From contig JAKMXF010000088.1 in NCBI GenBank assembly GCA_024704765.1, positions 248,001 to 312,000 on the forward strand: a DNA stretch of 64,000 nucleotides, given 5' to 3'. The first letter of the stretch is position 1. Every line of letters begins with the position of its first letter. The translations under genes were made by a program, and so were the position numbers. Below the pieces are notes generated by a model that saw only the letters and a program-made list of their open reading frames with translations, did not search any database and had not been told where the DNA came from. Shown here piece by piece: positions 22,101 to 35,587 of this stretch. Source of the DNA: Oopsacas minuta. Lineage: Eukaryota; Porifera; Hexactinellida; Lyssacinosida; Leucopsacidae.

Positions 22101-25100
22101 TACCATTGATCTCTTTCCAAATTACCTAGGACAAGTCATAAACTTTCCTTGTACTCAAATTGCAAAAACACTATTTACTAAAAGACATTGCAAATTTGAT
22201 ACCAAAATGCCAGATGGTACAATGGTGCTTCATCATATTATACAGTTCGGGAGTGAAGAATTGGTAAATTATATGTTTGAGCAAAAACTTAATTTGTTGC
22301 CCTTGGTCAAAAATACCAATACTATCTTACACCTCGCTATTCTCACCAAGAACGAGAAAAGAGCAATCCTTATACTTAAACTATTATCAAACCCAATCCT
22401 CATTCAGATGTTAGACTATCAAAACAAATACAATCAAACCCCTCTGGATTTGATTTTGGTAGCAAACTTGCCTAATCTGATAGATGTACTTAATACACGT
22501 ATTCCTTCTTTCATTAGTAGAACTGATGGAAACCGTAATTTTTTGTTACACAGAGCTGTCATAGGGAAGTGTACAGATGTGTTAAAGTATTTAGCAGAAC
22601 AGAAAGAGATTGGAGATATTGTGAATGAAAAGAATTCAAATGGAGATACAGCCATAATGCTTTGTATACAAAACAAATTTGTTGATGGATTTCCTATTAT
22701 TCTAAATATAACACAATGCATTGCGGATGAAACCGACTATAGAGGTTATACTCTTCTACATTTAGCCATTATTCATTTCGAGGAGACAATATTCTCACTA
22801 CTATTACAAGATCTTGTAAATACTAACCGGTCTGATGTCATCAATAGAGTAATTAGACCAACACAATCAACTTCTGATAAGTTCGCAGCATTACTATTAA
22901 CTCCACTTTTAATTTGCATGTATCACGAGCATTTCTCAGCAGCTAGACTACTCATACAGCAAGGAGCTACAATTGATACGCCAGATTGTGAAGGTAATTC
23001 ATTCAATCAATACCTCATTAAACATTGTCGCAATCCAGCCGAATTGGAAGAATTCTTCAAAGTTAAACTCAGAAAGTGTAATTTTAAATACAAATCTCCA
23101 TCTAATATTCCCGATATACAAGATGACATTAGTTTACTATCTTTGTCTATTCAATGTAATAATGAAGGAGCATTCGTCTTATTACTATCAAATTGTAGCA
23201 TAACGATGATTGCATATCAAGATCGGTCTCCGAACAATGTTTTGCATATACTTCTTTCTGATAAGAAATACAGCCATTTTCTGAACCCACTGCTAGACAG
23301 GTTAGCTCAACTGAAGACCGATAAAATACGAAGTTCAGAAGTATATCAAGTGGTCAATAAAAGTAATTGTGAAAATCGAACACCATTGATTCTTTCGATC
23401 CATTTACAAGATTCTGTAATTGTCAATAAACTTTTGGAACTAGGTTGTGACGCACACAAAAATATTGAGACATTACATTTCGCAGCCAAATATGGTGACA
23501 TAAAAATGATAACATATATTCTGGATAGAATTCAAAACTCCGAAATACTGAATACAATGTTCTCACATCACAACCAAGAAGATGAAACCCCCCTACATAT
23601 CGCTATTCATAGAGAAGATTTAAGTATGGTAGAAATTTTATATCATTACGTAGATTTGACAAAACAAGATAAGAAAGGTATTACTCTTTTAAATTATGCG
23701 ATAGAACATGGAGAGAAAATATTTCAAGTTATATTTGAGAAGTTTAAAACTTGTAATGTAAAACTTCTCAATGTTTCTATAGCAAATGAACTGCCAGAAC
23801 ATTGTGTTATCCATTCTATTTCTTACAGAAACTTGCTAGCACTCAAAACTCTCATCAATTACAGTAAAGATGCGATAAATATTTCTTCTGTACATCTACC
23901 AATACTACATTATGCTATTTGTAAGCAGTTTGATGAAGGAGTCAAATTCTTACTTTCACTGGGTCTACCCTTGGCAATCAAGAAAACAGAACGAAATTTT
24001 ACTCTTCACAAAGATCGTCTTCAGAAACAAAACATAAGTTTAGAGTTCACTGAATCTAAAGTATGCTATAGATTGTCGAATGGCTATGTAATGACAGATA
24101 TTCCTGGCTTTACAAAAACTGAGTATTGTGGGATGATCAATTTACCTAATGTAGTTAACAAGAATGCTCTTTTAGAAAATCTTGTTTTATGTGGATCAAT
24201 AGAACCAATTGAAAGCTATCTTTGTACTAATACACCTCCACTATCCGTAAATGACAAAGCTCAATTATCTCTTATTTCGTCACAATTTGCAACACAAGAG
24301 ATCATGTTATATCTACTCGATGAGAATTGTCCTAGTTTTAGTTTTGATTGGAGCGCAAAGAATTCTTCAGGAAACACTGTAGTGCATGTTGGCGTATTTA
24401 ACACATGTATTGGCACATTTCTATCTATGTTAGAAGGTCTACGCGTATATCAATCTAAACAATGGAGTTACTTATCAAGTGATATACGTAATATTCGAAA
24501 TATGAAGGATAAGACTGCATTGGAGTTAGCTATCTTTGCAAACAATTCAGAAGCATTCGATGCTCTGATTAAACATGGAGCTTCTTTAGTTACAAAGGAT
24601 GGATACCAGAATAACATTCTACACAACTTTTGTACCTGTAAAAATGCAGAGATCTCCTATTTCGACAGAATACTAGTTGAAATAACTAAGCTTAAGAAGG
24701 ATCTCATTAATGAATATAACAACATTGGTTACACACCTTTACATACAGCTGTGAGCACTTGTAATATACAAGCATATAGAAAGTCTATAGCATTACCGTC
24801 GTGTAGATACGATGCAGTCACTAAATATGAGAGTAATAATATCGTACATCTTGCTATCATAAATGGGAGTCCTGGATTGTTGAAACAAATAATTGAAGAT
24901 CTCAAAAATCGTGAAAATATGAAAGATGTAGAAAACAAATTGATAAACAAAACTAACAAGAAATCACTTTCCCCTCAGTTCCTTGCAGTGGAATGTGGGA
25001 ATATTGACCTTATTCTTGAAATGCCTGAATTCTCAGGGGTAGACGCAGCCGGAGCTAGTCTCCTCCATTCTGCTGTTAAATACTCAAACAAATCAAACGA

Positions 25101-28100
25101 ACATTTAAAGATGATCAATGTGATACTTTCTAAACGAAAGGAAATGTTGAATACAAAAGATAACTCAAATGAAACACCACTTCATTATGCAGTTAAACTG
25201 AAAATGGAAAAAGCCTTGCATTTATTGCTTGCATGCAATTCCATTGATCTTAGTTGTCAAAATGATGCAGACATGACAGCACTACACCTTGCTATTCAAA
25301 GTACCACAAATATTCTTAGAGCAATCCTCACTAAAATCGATACACCTCAATCAGCTCATTTAATCAATACTCAAGATTATACCCTCAAAACAGCACTCCA
25401 TCATTGTATTGAACAAACTAAGAATAGTGAAGATGAGTTGAGTCTGTTATTATCAAAAAATCCAGATTTATCTGTAGTTGATAAATACTCAAATAATGTA
25501 CTTCATTATGCTGCAATGAAGAAGTCAAGAATCAAATATCTTCAAACATTATTACGTCACATTAATGAAAATCGTCCTGATCTCCTTCAAGTGTTGTTAT
25601 CAAAGCTGAACCAACAAATCAATACACCTCTATACTGTGCTATTCAGAACAGCAATGTTAATGGTGTTGATGAACTTCTAAAAGTTAACGCCTCCCTCCC
25701 TGTAGTGGACAAAGAGGGAACAATTACACTTTGTAACAGAAAACCATTTCCTCATATTGATGTGCCGATACGTATTTATGAAGTGAGAATCACAAATAAA
25801 CCAGAACTCTGTATATGTGTAGGTTTTAAGTTATCAGTGCAACAATGGATTCTATCAGATTTACCAAATCTGAGTATCACGTATCTCACACACAAAAATC
25901 CCTCATATTCATCTCATGAAGTTGTAGAAATTCAAACGATTACTGAGACTGTCTTAACATCTTATCTACTTCCTTGTCAGTGTTGTGAACCTTTAGAAAT
26001 CTTTATAAATGAAGTAAAGAATCAAATTTTTAACAAAAATGCTAAATTAATGCATTTAGCTGCAGCACATGGTTCAATACAGATTGTAAAGTTTCTAATG
26101 GAGTATTTTGGAGCAAACATTCCATTCCTTGATGAAGATCAGGCTGGATATTCTATAATACATTATTCTATTGAGAATAAAGACTCGGAGATATTACGAT
26201 TACTATGTGATAGAATGAAGAATAACTTTCCAGAAGAATTCACTAAATTGTCAAGCAAATTGCTACATTTTTGTATCACTAAGGGTTCACGTATTGAATC
26301 ATTTACCATTCTGCTCGAAGAACAGTATGAAGCTAACCTTAGTTACACTGATGAGCATGACGATACTCTCCTTCACTTGATTGTTTTACACCAACAACAA
26401 GATTCTTACACAAAAGAGCTACTGAATTGTTCTTGGCTGTCTACTCGTTACTGTAATTTGCTAAATAAGAACAGAAATACTGCACTACATTTAGCAATTA
26501 AGAAGAATCAGCTGAATAATATCACAGAGATACTCAAATGTAACCCAGATATTTCCATTCAGGATTCAGATGGGAATATGCCTCTACATTTAGCAGTGCA
26601 ATACTCAACCAATGTGATTATAAGAAAAATAATTGTATTTATAGATGTATTACCTAACAAACTGCAACTCTTTAACGCACCAAATGTCACAGATTCTAAA
26701 AGCATGCCTATACATCTGGCTACATCACAAGGATTATGGGAAGTTGTGGAATTGTTACTTAAGCACGGAGCTGAGTTATATTCGATTGATTCTTCAGGGA
26801 AAACTATATTACATTTAGCTGTACAACTAGATGGTCCAAATCGTTTGGACATGATTACAAAAATCCTCAATTACGAGCAAAATACAGGTAATGATACTCA
26901 ATTCATTTTTGTAAGGGACAAAGAAGGAAGAACTCCATTACATCTTGCCATTGAAAATGGAATTATTGATTTCGTCAGAGAACTTCTGAAACATCCAATT
27001 GATCTCCAAATAGTTGATGATAAAGGAGAAACAGTGCTACATTATGCTATTCGGAAGTGCACGAACGAGCTATTTGATATAATTTTCGATTCAATCTTGC
27101 CGCTCGCTACACAACCTTGTCAAGAAAGAAATAATCATCCTCTCTGTAGCCAAAATATACACGGTCTAACTCCATTACACTTAAGCATCGAACTACAGTA
27201 TGAATATGCTATAGGAAAACTTATCTCTCAATCTACCTGTGTAGATATACGAGACAACAATGGGATGACTATATTACATTATGCTGCGTATTTTCAAAAA
27301 GAGCAATCAATAGTTATTGAACAAATAATAGAATTCACAAAGAATATTTCTATCACTTGCCTTACAGACAATACTACAACTGAATATATTCTAAATTCTA
27401 CAGATAAATTCGGAAGAACACCACTATTACTCGCAATCGAATCCACAAACTTATTTGCTGTAAATTCAATCTTGGCATGCGGTCCTGATATCTTTATGAA
27501 GGATCATAAAGGAAATGGAGTTATCAGTTACGCTGCTTTGAATCCGGATTCATTAGAAATATTAGAAATTATTTTATCAAGATTCAAGCGGGACATTTCT
27601 AATGAGAAATATGTTACATTGATAAATGAATTAAATAGCAGTGGCCTATCAGCTTTACATGTGTCTATTTATTCGAAAAACCTGCAAGGAGCTAAATTGT
27701 TAGTAGAAAATGGTGCAAAACTAGTTCTAACTCAAACCAGCAGTTTAATTCAAACTATAGGCAAAGAAAGTATGTCTGCAAATAATGTCTCTTTGGAGAT
27801 AGGAACTTTGAGCAGACCAGAGAAAGAGGTGAATATTATTTGTTATCAATTTCTATCTGGTGAAATTATATATTCGACTCTCCCAAGTCTTGTTGACGTT
27901 GGTTTTGCTGAGGAGATAGATTTTGAAAGCAAATTATGCGAAACTCAATTAATCCAAGAAATCTTACAGTCTAATTGTACAGAAATTATTGAAGCTATCC
28001 ATGAAAAAGATCCTAATTATATCAATGAGGAATTTAATAACATTCCCTTCCTCCATCTAGCTGCACAGTATGCTACTCTACCAATCATGCAATATATTTG

Positions 28101-31100
28101 TCAAAAAAAAGACAGTTTTAAATTTGAAAGAGTGGATAGTTCAGAACGTCAAGAAACAGCTATACATTATTCAGTTGATAACACATGCCCAGATGTGGTG
28201 GATTGCTTACTGAATGAGGTAGAACAATATGAGAAGAAGAATAGTTTGGCAGTAAAGATTATTGATACCGGTGATAGTTCTGATTGCAGTCCCCTACAGA
28301 AATCAACCAAGGAAAAACAATGGAAAAATTTTATGATATTAATTGAGCACGGTGCAGACTTCACGAAAAAGGATAGCAACGGTACGATCCTACACGCAAT
28401 GATATCCAAGGATGATTCCCAGTCATCTGAACCGCTTGACTGTCTCATAAAGGCAATAAACAAATCCAATCTTACTTCAGAAAAGAAGCAATCTTTTTTC
28501 AACATAACACATTCTGGCTTGACAGCAGTTCATCTAGCCGTATCTTTATGTAATACTACTGCTGTAAAACAACTAATCAATGCAGAGGTAGACCTTTCTA
28601 ATTCTAACAACAGTAATAATGGCTTTACAATAGTTCATACTTGTGTGGATAACCCTCATACTCAAGCAAACTTATATTTATTGAGTGTTCTATGCAAAGC
28701 AGTAGCTAAGCAAGATCTACCGATGTTAAGAATGTATAAAATAATGCATAAGAAGGATCAGAGAGGAAACACGTCACTACACCACACTCTTAAGATGGAA
28801 AAGAGTGTAGAAGGGCTAGAAATCTTGTTGAATAACGGTGCACCTTTTAATGTTGGTGATACTCACGGGAATACTCCTTTACATTTAGGAGCTAAACATA
28901 ACTTACTATTACATGTGAAATCTATTCTTTTTTCTATACAAAACGATGCACGAGAGAGAGGATATGGACCAAGCAGTAGAAAAGAACGTTGTATAGCGGA
29001 GATCATGAAGAAAAATAATAAAAAACAATTGCCCATGCTTCTGACGAAAGACAAAGATATTCTACTCTGTATGCTGAAATACTGGGATAATGATACTTTG
29101 TTGGATCTTGACTTGTATCGGAGAGGGAATTTAATCCATTTCGCTGTATATAATCAAGAAATTGAGTTAATTGAAGCAATCCTAGCTTCGCAATCATCAA
29201 CTAAAAGATATGATATGCTAAGAAGTAGAGATTCTGATAATTATTCACCATTGCATATAGCTGCTGAGAAAAATAACTCTGTAATTGGGAAACTGCTAAT
29301 TGATCATGGCGTTGATGTTAACATCCGAAGCGTACGAGGCACTCCTATTGAAGTAGCTATAAAATGTGAAGCAGTTGAATTCGCTACGAAATTAATAAAC
29401 GAAGGGGCAGACATTAAACGGTATGTATTCCTGCTAGCCAATGATCTGATTAGTGAAAAGAATATTTCACGTATCCTTGACGATAGACATCTCAGCATAG
29501 ATGACAGATACTCAACTGCTTATTGCTCTGTTATACACTATGCAGCTAGACAGAGTAATACAAAGAGAATTGCATTCTTGTTGAGAAAGAATGCTGATCT
29601 GCTTTCAAAAGACCGTGATGGGAGGGGAGCAATTCACCATGTAATCTCTTGTCGTAGAGACCCAAAAATATTACGTGCTATTCTGGATGAAGCTTATCGA
29701 CTTGATCTAAATGACCCAAATTCTCCAAATTTGGATTCTCTCCTTGATTGTGACTATTCAGCGCTAACTCCTGGTATGCATGCTGCACAATTGGATTATC
29801 TTGAGTTCTTTGAAGTAATCTGCACTGGAAAGTATAAATTTCACCTAGAAACATTCCATTACACAGATCCACAAGGAGACAACTTACTGCACCATCTGAT
29901 TAAATGTAACTCCATGCGATGTATTAGATTCCTCCTACCCTACCTAGCCAGCAACTTACCAGAAGGATTTTCACATATCGTGAATGGAAGGAATGTATTA
30001 GGACTGTCACCAATGGGTCTAGCCAGGAAGAAAGATCAGTATGAAACAGTAAATCTTTTGATAAAACTATGTGATGCTGAATTCTTTGAAGCATGCCCTG
30101 ATGTCGTGCATAAGATTGCTAACGAAGAAGACAATAAAACTCTGAGTAGTATCTTAGATAAAATGGTAATATGTGATGTCGAAAAGGCATGCTTATCCAC
30201 CAAAATAATGGATGCTAATGACGAAGGTGGCTACCCCAATTTCGCAATATTCAACTATAATCTGGCACCATTATGGCACAAGATGTACAATTCACAGAAT
30301 AATCGAATAAAATATCATCCTTTGCTTAAATTTACAGTTGATGCTAAAATCAAGCTTTATCAGTGGTGGTATTTACTAATGCTATTTCTGTATCTGTTAT
30401 TCTACATCCCAATGGTCACTGCTCTGCTTATTGCATCTACACACACTGACGATATGCTTTTCTACTATTACTCCCATTTAGATCATCTACGATTGATGCT
30501 GGAGATATATATTATATTAATAACTATGCTCTATATGGCAAACGAAGCAATTGAAGTGTTTGGTAAATGGAAATACCTGCAGAACCTGCCTAGCTCCTCG
30601 CGTAACTTAATATACAAACCTCCAGATCAGATCAGGTATTATGGGTTAGGAAATTTAGAAGGAATGGTATTCCATTCTGTGTTGAAAGTTTTCATTGAAA
30701 TTCCACATATTATCAGATATAAAATACACGTTTTTGACCGTAAAAACACTGATTATTTCCTTCGTGCAGTTTGTACACATATATCCACTTCCTACAGTAT
30801 TCTTGAGTTAGCTAGTGTAATTCTATTATTGTCCATGTTTTATTGTCGGCTCTTACTCTTCTTTACAACTTCGCCTTCCATCAGTGCTTTACACTGGACA
30901 ATATCTGCATTGACTTTCATTGCATTCACATTCAAATTTTTCAAGTTTACCAAGATATTCCCAACCCTCGGGATTTATATTGAAACTATTTTCCAAGTTC
31001 TCAAGAAAGACGTACCTAGATTTATGATTATAATTCTATTGGTTCTGGTTGGCTATGCTGGTGGTGCACACTTGGTAGCAAGGAAGTTTGGAAGTACCAG

Positions 31101-31782
31101 TGAGGATTGTGGCAGTCTTAATGAATGTTCGCCATCAAGTTGGCTCAGTGATGATTTTGATTCAGTTTACTCATTGATAACTCCGCTATTGTCTGGTCTT
31201 TTGTTTCTTGTTGGAGGTGGACCTGCAAATTTTGAATTAGAGCTATACCAGATTGATATAATATTCTCGATATTCTATCTGACATTCGCTTTAGGGATAA
31301 TAGTCGTTTTGTTGAACATTTTTATTGCTCAACTCTCGCAAACATACTCTGACATCCACAGCGAGAAACACATACTAGATTATAAGGCTGATTTAGCTTT
31401 GCATTACGAGAAACAATCAAATTTAGCTTTCATCTTTGAATGGTTTTTCAGTAAAGCTCTTAGACGTATAATGGTAGAAACAGTAACCATCCCAATTAGT
31501 GAATGGAAATCTTATCTTAAATTTTATTCTTACCGTATTGACTCTGATGATGAAATCCTGTTCCAAGATTTGGCAAAATCAACTTACAAAACCGAAACAA
31601 AAGAATCAAGCAATGAAAATAATAAAATAATTGACCTGAAAGAATCAATGGACGCACAATTCACAAAACTTCAGCAAATGATTACTCAGATTCAATTTGC
31701 ACAGCAACCAGGAGAACAAAAGGATACTACTCATACTGCTGCTTCAAGTATTAAATCCAATTCCTTGAATAATCAGAGTTAA
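19138..31782 (+). CDS. Giant ankyrin-repeat TRP-type channel
   Basis: The main exon (21278-31782) encodes about 3500 residues without a stop. Counting from 21298, residues ~120-2880 carry more than fifty ankyrin repeats (TPLHLAI, TALHLAI, TILHYAA and similar every ~33 residues). Residues ~3018-3350 form a six-helix channel domain: S1 LYQWWYLLMLFLYLLFYIP, S5 FMIIILLVLVGYAGGAHLV, a pore loop LLSGLLFLVGGGPANFELE and S6 IIVVLLNIFIAQLSQTYSD. A short coiled-coil-like tail ends the chain. Helix order and ankyrin N-terminus fit TRPA/TRPN-like cation channels, which are far shorter. The frame at 21278 begins after an acceptor and has no early ATG. A 28-base exon at 19138-19165 (MAQKSTPTQ, donor G|GTTTGT) joins it in phase and is the proposed start. 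Non-ankyrin modules recur near residues 1-60, 905-965, 1485-1578 and 2155-2238. A sensory or mechanosensitive role is inferred. Confidence 0.85.
19213..19720. mobile_element. Probable MITE in the channel gene's first intron
   Basis: The right end reads, inverted, TAGTAGAACCTCTATAAGTG, and the left end has the related CAATCTCTATTAGCGGGCAA. Between them the motif CCTCTRTAAGYGGGGAAT occurs repeatedly. The ends resemble pogo/Tc1-type elements, and the limits are approximate. The remaining intron (to 21277) is AT-rich with no other recognised feature. Confidence 0.45.
19288..19343. repeat. (GGGGAAT)8 tandem repeat
   Basis: Eight perfect copies of the 7-base unit GGGGAAT occur in the first intron. 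Regular four-G runs separated by three bases could form a G-quadruplex on the plus strand. The expansion arose from a GGGGAAT already present in the surrounding repeat. Confidence 0.9.
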
Positions 31783-32465
31783 TCTGAGGATGTATTGTGA
31801 ATTTCTCTACATTTTAATTGTTACTTATAGTTTCTACATATTCTTACCATAGTCCTAATGGATTAGTTGTTTTGCTCTATAAATATTTGTACTGCTCTGA
31901 TTGTATTACGGTATTGACTTTCCTGCTAAATCTTTAGAAGTAGTAATGAAGATAGTGCATGAGTTCCATCTGATAGTTCTCAGTATTGAACTAAATACTC
32001 TTTTGTCCCTGGCCAAGCGCGTAGAAACGAGATATAACAATTTTGGCTAACTCATGCAAACTCAATGGACGGTGTATGCGCCATTTGTGAAACAGCTTCG
32101 TAAGTTGCACGGGACATTTAGTAAACATCTCAATAATGCAAAATATATTTGTAAGGTTGCACATGCTTGTAGCACTACTAACTCTATAATCAACGATATT
32201 TGGCATACCAACAGATTGAAAAGACCTTAGGTAATTTAATCACACATAAAACAAACAAATATTGAATATTGTACTTTCCAACTCACTCGAAAATCTCAAT
32301 ACACAAATTGTATGCATTTATAATATGGTATCTAACCATTTATATGTCACGTACTATTAAATATACTGAAAAAATTATATTTACATTATTCAATTTGAAG
32401 TCAGAAGTATCTTTGATAAACGCTGACTTCGTTTCTGATATCCTATTTGCTTTATCCCATCAATA
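31783..32465. other. Intergenic, convergent gene ends
   Basis: This is the space between the 3' end of the channel gene (plus) and the 3' end of the 7TM gene (minus). It is AT-rich and I see no gene, repeat or RNA in it. Confidence 0.5.
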
Positions 32466-33605
32466 CTATATTAAGGATTCCTGCATAGAATACTTTTCAG
32501 TATAGTTCCTTTTGAAACAGAATTCTCCTGTCTTCTTAACTCTAAATATTTTGTACACCAGCCGATTAATCCAAATATTTATAGTGATTACTATGAAGGG
32601 AGCTCCAAAAATAACTATCCCAATACAAGCAATCAAATCTGATAATGAACAGATATGAACAAGCGCCTGGATAACATTTGTAGCATTATATTCCGTGTAA
32701 GTAGTATGCATGAAATATCCTGAGAAAAAACTGAAAGGAAAGTAGCAGTCTGCAAAAAATAGAGCACAAATTATGGCACGAATTATATTCGCTAAATATG
32801 AACTAATTATCATGAAAAAGTATCCAACACATATACAATTCATGCTATATGAGAATTTTGTATATTCTTTCATCTCAATACTGTTTGATCCGTGTTGTGC
32901 TAGACGCTGTATTGCAGCCTGTAACAATGCTTGTTTGAATCTCTTAACATGTTTCACGAATATAATGAAGTATGTCGTTATTGCTGTCTCAAAAATTAAC
33001 TTACTCAAGTTGATATAGAATGTGAAGTATGACGTCAGAATAAGTACTACGCTAATAATCGACAAAATACAGAGATGACTTATGTTTTTGATAATACTGT
33101 GTGAGTATTCAAGATTTTTCATTCGAATTATCAAATAATTCATCAAATAAATCCCCAATCCATGCACACACATTTCACCTACATTTCCTAAGGCTCTTAT
33201 CGTGGTTATTAATGGAGAAGCAGATGTTTGAATTTGATATTCAATTAGAAATGTGTAATTCAAATGTGTACAATTCTCTAAATTCCTTACTAAACTGCTA
33301 TTTGTTGCATTAATTGGATAATAACCGTATGTTTCTAGAATCAAAAGTATGTAGAAAGAAAGAGCAGTTAAGATCTCTCCAAAGTTAATCATAAGGAAAA
33401 TAGCATTCTTTCTTATTTCCGTTTGATAGTGATAACAAAATTGCTGACAAATATAACCTGAATTATCATCTGTGATATTTCTAGCTGCTCCTTTCATATA
33501 TTTCCTTGATAAATAGATATTTTTACTACAGATTATCGTCCAGTATACACTTACTGCAGTGAATATTGTGAAAAATATTGAAATGAATATTGTAAGTATT
33601 AACAT
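32466..33605 (-). CDS. Multi-pass (7TM-like) membrane protein, paralogue A
   Basis: A 379-residue intact single-exon protein with about seven hydrophobic helices. The first is near residues 1-27. A basic loop (RKYMKGAARN) and a YHYQTEIRK motif follow before helix 2. Asn-X-Ser/Thr sequons lie in the loop after helix 2. The conserved blocks ALLQAAIQRLAQHGSN, EMKEY, DCYFPF and ITINIWINRLVYK are shared with 46576-47706. It lacks the DRY and NPxxY marks of rhodopsin-family receptors and I do not recognise the family. It could be a lineage-specific receptor or transporter. A TATA-like box lies about 41 bases upstream of the ATG. Confidence 0.8.
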   Translation of the reverse strand: MLILTIFISIFFTIFTAVSVYWTIICSKNIYLSRKYMKGAARNITDDNSGYICQQFCYHYQTEIRKNAIFLMINFGEILTALSFYILLILETYGYYPINATNSSLVRNLENCTHLNYTFLIEYQIQTSASPLITTIRALGNVGEMCVHGLGIYLMNYLIIRMKNLEYSHSIIKNISHLCILSIISVVLILTSYFTFYINLSKLIFETAITTYFIIFVKHVKRFKQALLQAAIQRLAQHGSNSIEMKEYTKFSYSMNCICVGYFFMIISSYLANIIRAIICALFFADCYFPFSFFSGYFMHTTYTEYNATNVIQALVHICSLSDLIACIGIVIFGAPFIVITINIWINRLVYKIFRVKKTGEFCFKRNYTEKYSMQESLI

Positions 33606-33645
33606 TTTTGCGATTAATATTTAATTTACTAATTTGTAGTGTTCA

Positions 33646-33653
33646 TATTTATA
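33646..33653 (-). promoter_or_regulatory. TATA-like box of 7TM gene A
   Basis: TATAAATA on the minus strand, about 41-48 bases upstream of the ATG at 33605. Called by position and motif only. Confidence 0.4.
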
Positions 33654-34127
33654 ATAGCAGATATATTCGGGGTTTTACACTAATACAAATACTTTTGAAT
33701 CTTTTCTCATGATATATCGTATTTGATAGTTACAGAGAATATTTGATGAAAATCAATCAAAAATACTGATAAATATTTGATAGTTCAAACTGATTGTAAT
33801 TTCAGGTAGAATTATTTTGCATTGGTGTTTTATTTTAGTTGTTTGTTTCATCTTTCAAGGAATAGATATATTGAATATTACATATTTGCAGTTTACACTA
33901 AGCACAAGTTGTGCTGCCTAATCAGTTACTTGCCAAATATGGCCAATTTATTGTAGATTTAAGAAATTTTCGTAGAATCATTATCTGTGTATAATTGTGC
34001 TTTCTTGTATTTTCATTTTAACTTATAAAACAGATCGGCAAATTCATACCATTGTACGCTCTAAATTTACAAAACTCGCTTTTTACCCGATCATCGAATA
34101 TTGAGAGTGCTAGCACTCCTTTTTAGT

Positions 34128-34500
34128 GCAGCTCCTATAGAGAGATGCCATAATGGCATGGGCGATGTGCTATGTCCGTCCTCGCGACTGTGCGAAGTCT
34201 AGCGGTCCGATCATATATATTTTGGGTCGAAGATTTGGACCTTGATATGAATTGTTTTAAGTGAAAATGTCACTTTTTGGTGATTAATTATATTTCACAC
34301 CTTTCTATGAATATTTGTTTGGGGTAATTGGGTGCGTAGAGTCCAACTTTGAGAATTTCAGAGCCTGTAGGTAACAAATTCACATTTTATCATATGATTA
34401 ATCATATTTTCACACCCTTTTGCATATTTTTCAAAATGATGCTAGAGATTTCGTTTCTACTGTTAATCGAGGGTTTAGATTTGAATTTTGACATTTTCAA
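34128..34500. repeat. Dispersed repeat family copy
   Basis: CCTATAGAGAGATGCCATAA opens a copy of the family seen at 533-1480 (GTGCGAAGTCTAGCGGTCCG, GGGGTAATTGGGTGCGTAGA). It runs into the inverted ~125-bp unit with CATATGATTAATCATATTTT. 33660-34127 has no recognised feature apart from TTAACTTATAAAACAGATCG near 34020, shared with the window start. Confidence 0.55.
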
Positions 34501-34517
34501 ATCTCTCAATCAAAATG

Positions 34518-34660
34518 ATTAACCATATGATTAACCATATCATTAACCATATCATTAACCATATCATTAACCATATCATTAACCATATCATTAATCATAT
34601 CATTAATCATATCATTAACCATATCATTAACCATATCATTAACCATATCATTAATCATAT
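34518..34660. repeat. 12-bp minisatellite, about 12 copies
   Basis: Tandem ATTAACCATATC units, some with ATTAATCATATC, occur about twelve times. The unit derives from the palindromic CATATGATTAATCATATG of the surrounding repeat family. The multiple-of-three unit keeps a frame open (repeating INHI), but this is not a gene. Confidence 0.9.
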
Positions 34661-35254
34661 TTTCTCACATACGGTGCTGGAAATTTCATTTCGATAGTAG
34701 GCAGGGGAGGGGGTAATTACAGGATAATCATTTGTAATCATAAACATAGGATTTGGAGATAAAATATGAAGTACAGTAGAGGCCTAATAATATTGTACAT
34801 CATGATGGTCAACACAACTTTGTATATTATTTTCCTGAAATATCTCTCAGTAGTTACATTTTGGGGATGAAAGAGGTTGTGCGTATTAACCAAGTACCAT
34901 GGAGTAATTCTATTATTCTGAGTCTGAATGCTCAATACTATGGTTGTGGTTAGTTGGTGGCTAGTTACATTGAAATCTAGAGAGATGATAGAGAGATGTC
35001 TCCATCTTGATTGCAAAATAGAACTAGAATAAATCCTTTTTACCACAATGGGAATGCTAACAGCATATCAGAGTCGAATGTGATAATATAATAATAGATT
35101 CAAGTAAACATGCACTCTTGTTAGGAAAGTATCATATGTGCAGTTAGTAGTGTCTCAAACTTTCTATGATACTGCTGAGACATTGAGATAATATCTTCTA
35201 TAAAGAAATTTCATGATTCTGACATATGCAGGCGCCAAGTATTCGCACCCATAA

Positions 35255-35395
35255 ATAGGTTATGAAAAATATCGAAAATATTGTACATTTTCACCGATTT
35301 TTCTGATATTTTGATATATTTTCTATTTTCGAAATTTCGAACCGATATTTATCGTATCGGGAAATTTCCCAAACGTATATCTTACCGTAAGGGAG
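35255..35395. repeat. Inverted copy of the TATCGG-rich repeat
   Basis: AAATAGGTTATGAAAAATATCG and following TATCG/CGATA-rich sequence correspond in reverse complement to 17120-17330. 34661-35254 holds no recognised gene. Confidence 0.5.
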
Positions 35396-35587
35396 AGTAT
35401 TAGCCGATATACTGCCACCAATCTTAGAGGTTACTCATAAATGTGGCCCACTCATCGTCTACCATCTGTCTAAACATATATCACCTAACTTACTGAAGTT
35501 TGTCCTGAAAGGTAATTCTCAAACAACCATTAATAGAGGTCTCAAATCAATCTGATAAATAATGAAGCCCGTTATATTGCATCACAT

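Noticed and set aside
21267-29872. Many minus-strand open frames opposite the channel gene
   Set aside because: They are antisense shadows of the ankyrin coding sequence with no domains or start context.
34488-34697. Open frame with repeating INHI residues
   Set aside because: It is the translation of a 12-bp tandem repeat, not a gene.
34738-35046. 102-codon minus-strand open frame
   Set aside because: It has no recognisable domain or splice context. Its composition matches the surrounding AT-rich DNA.
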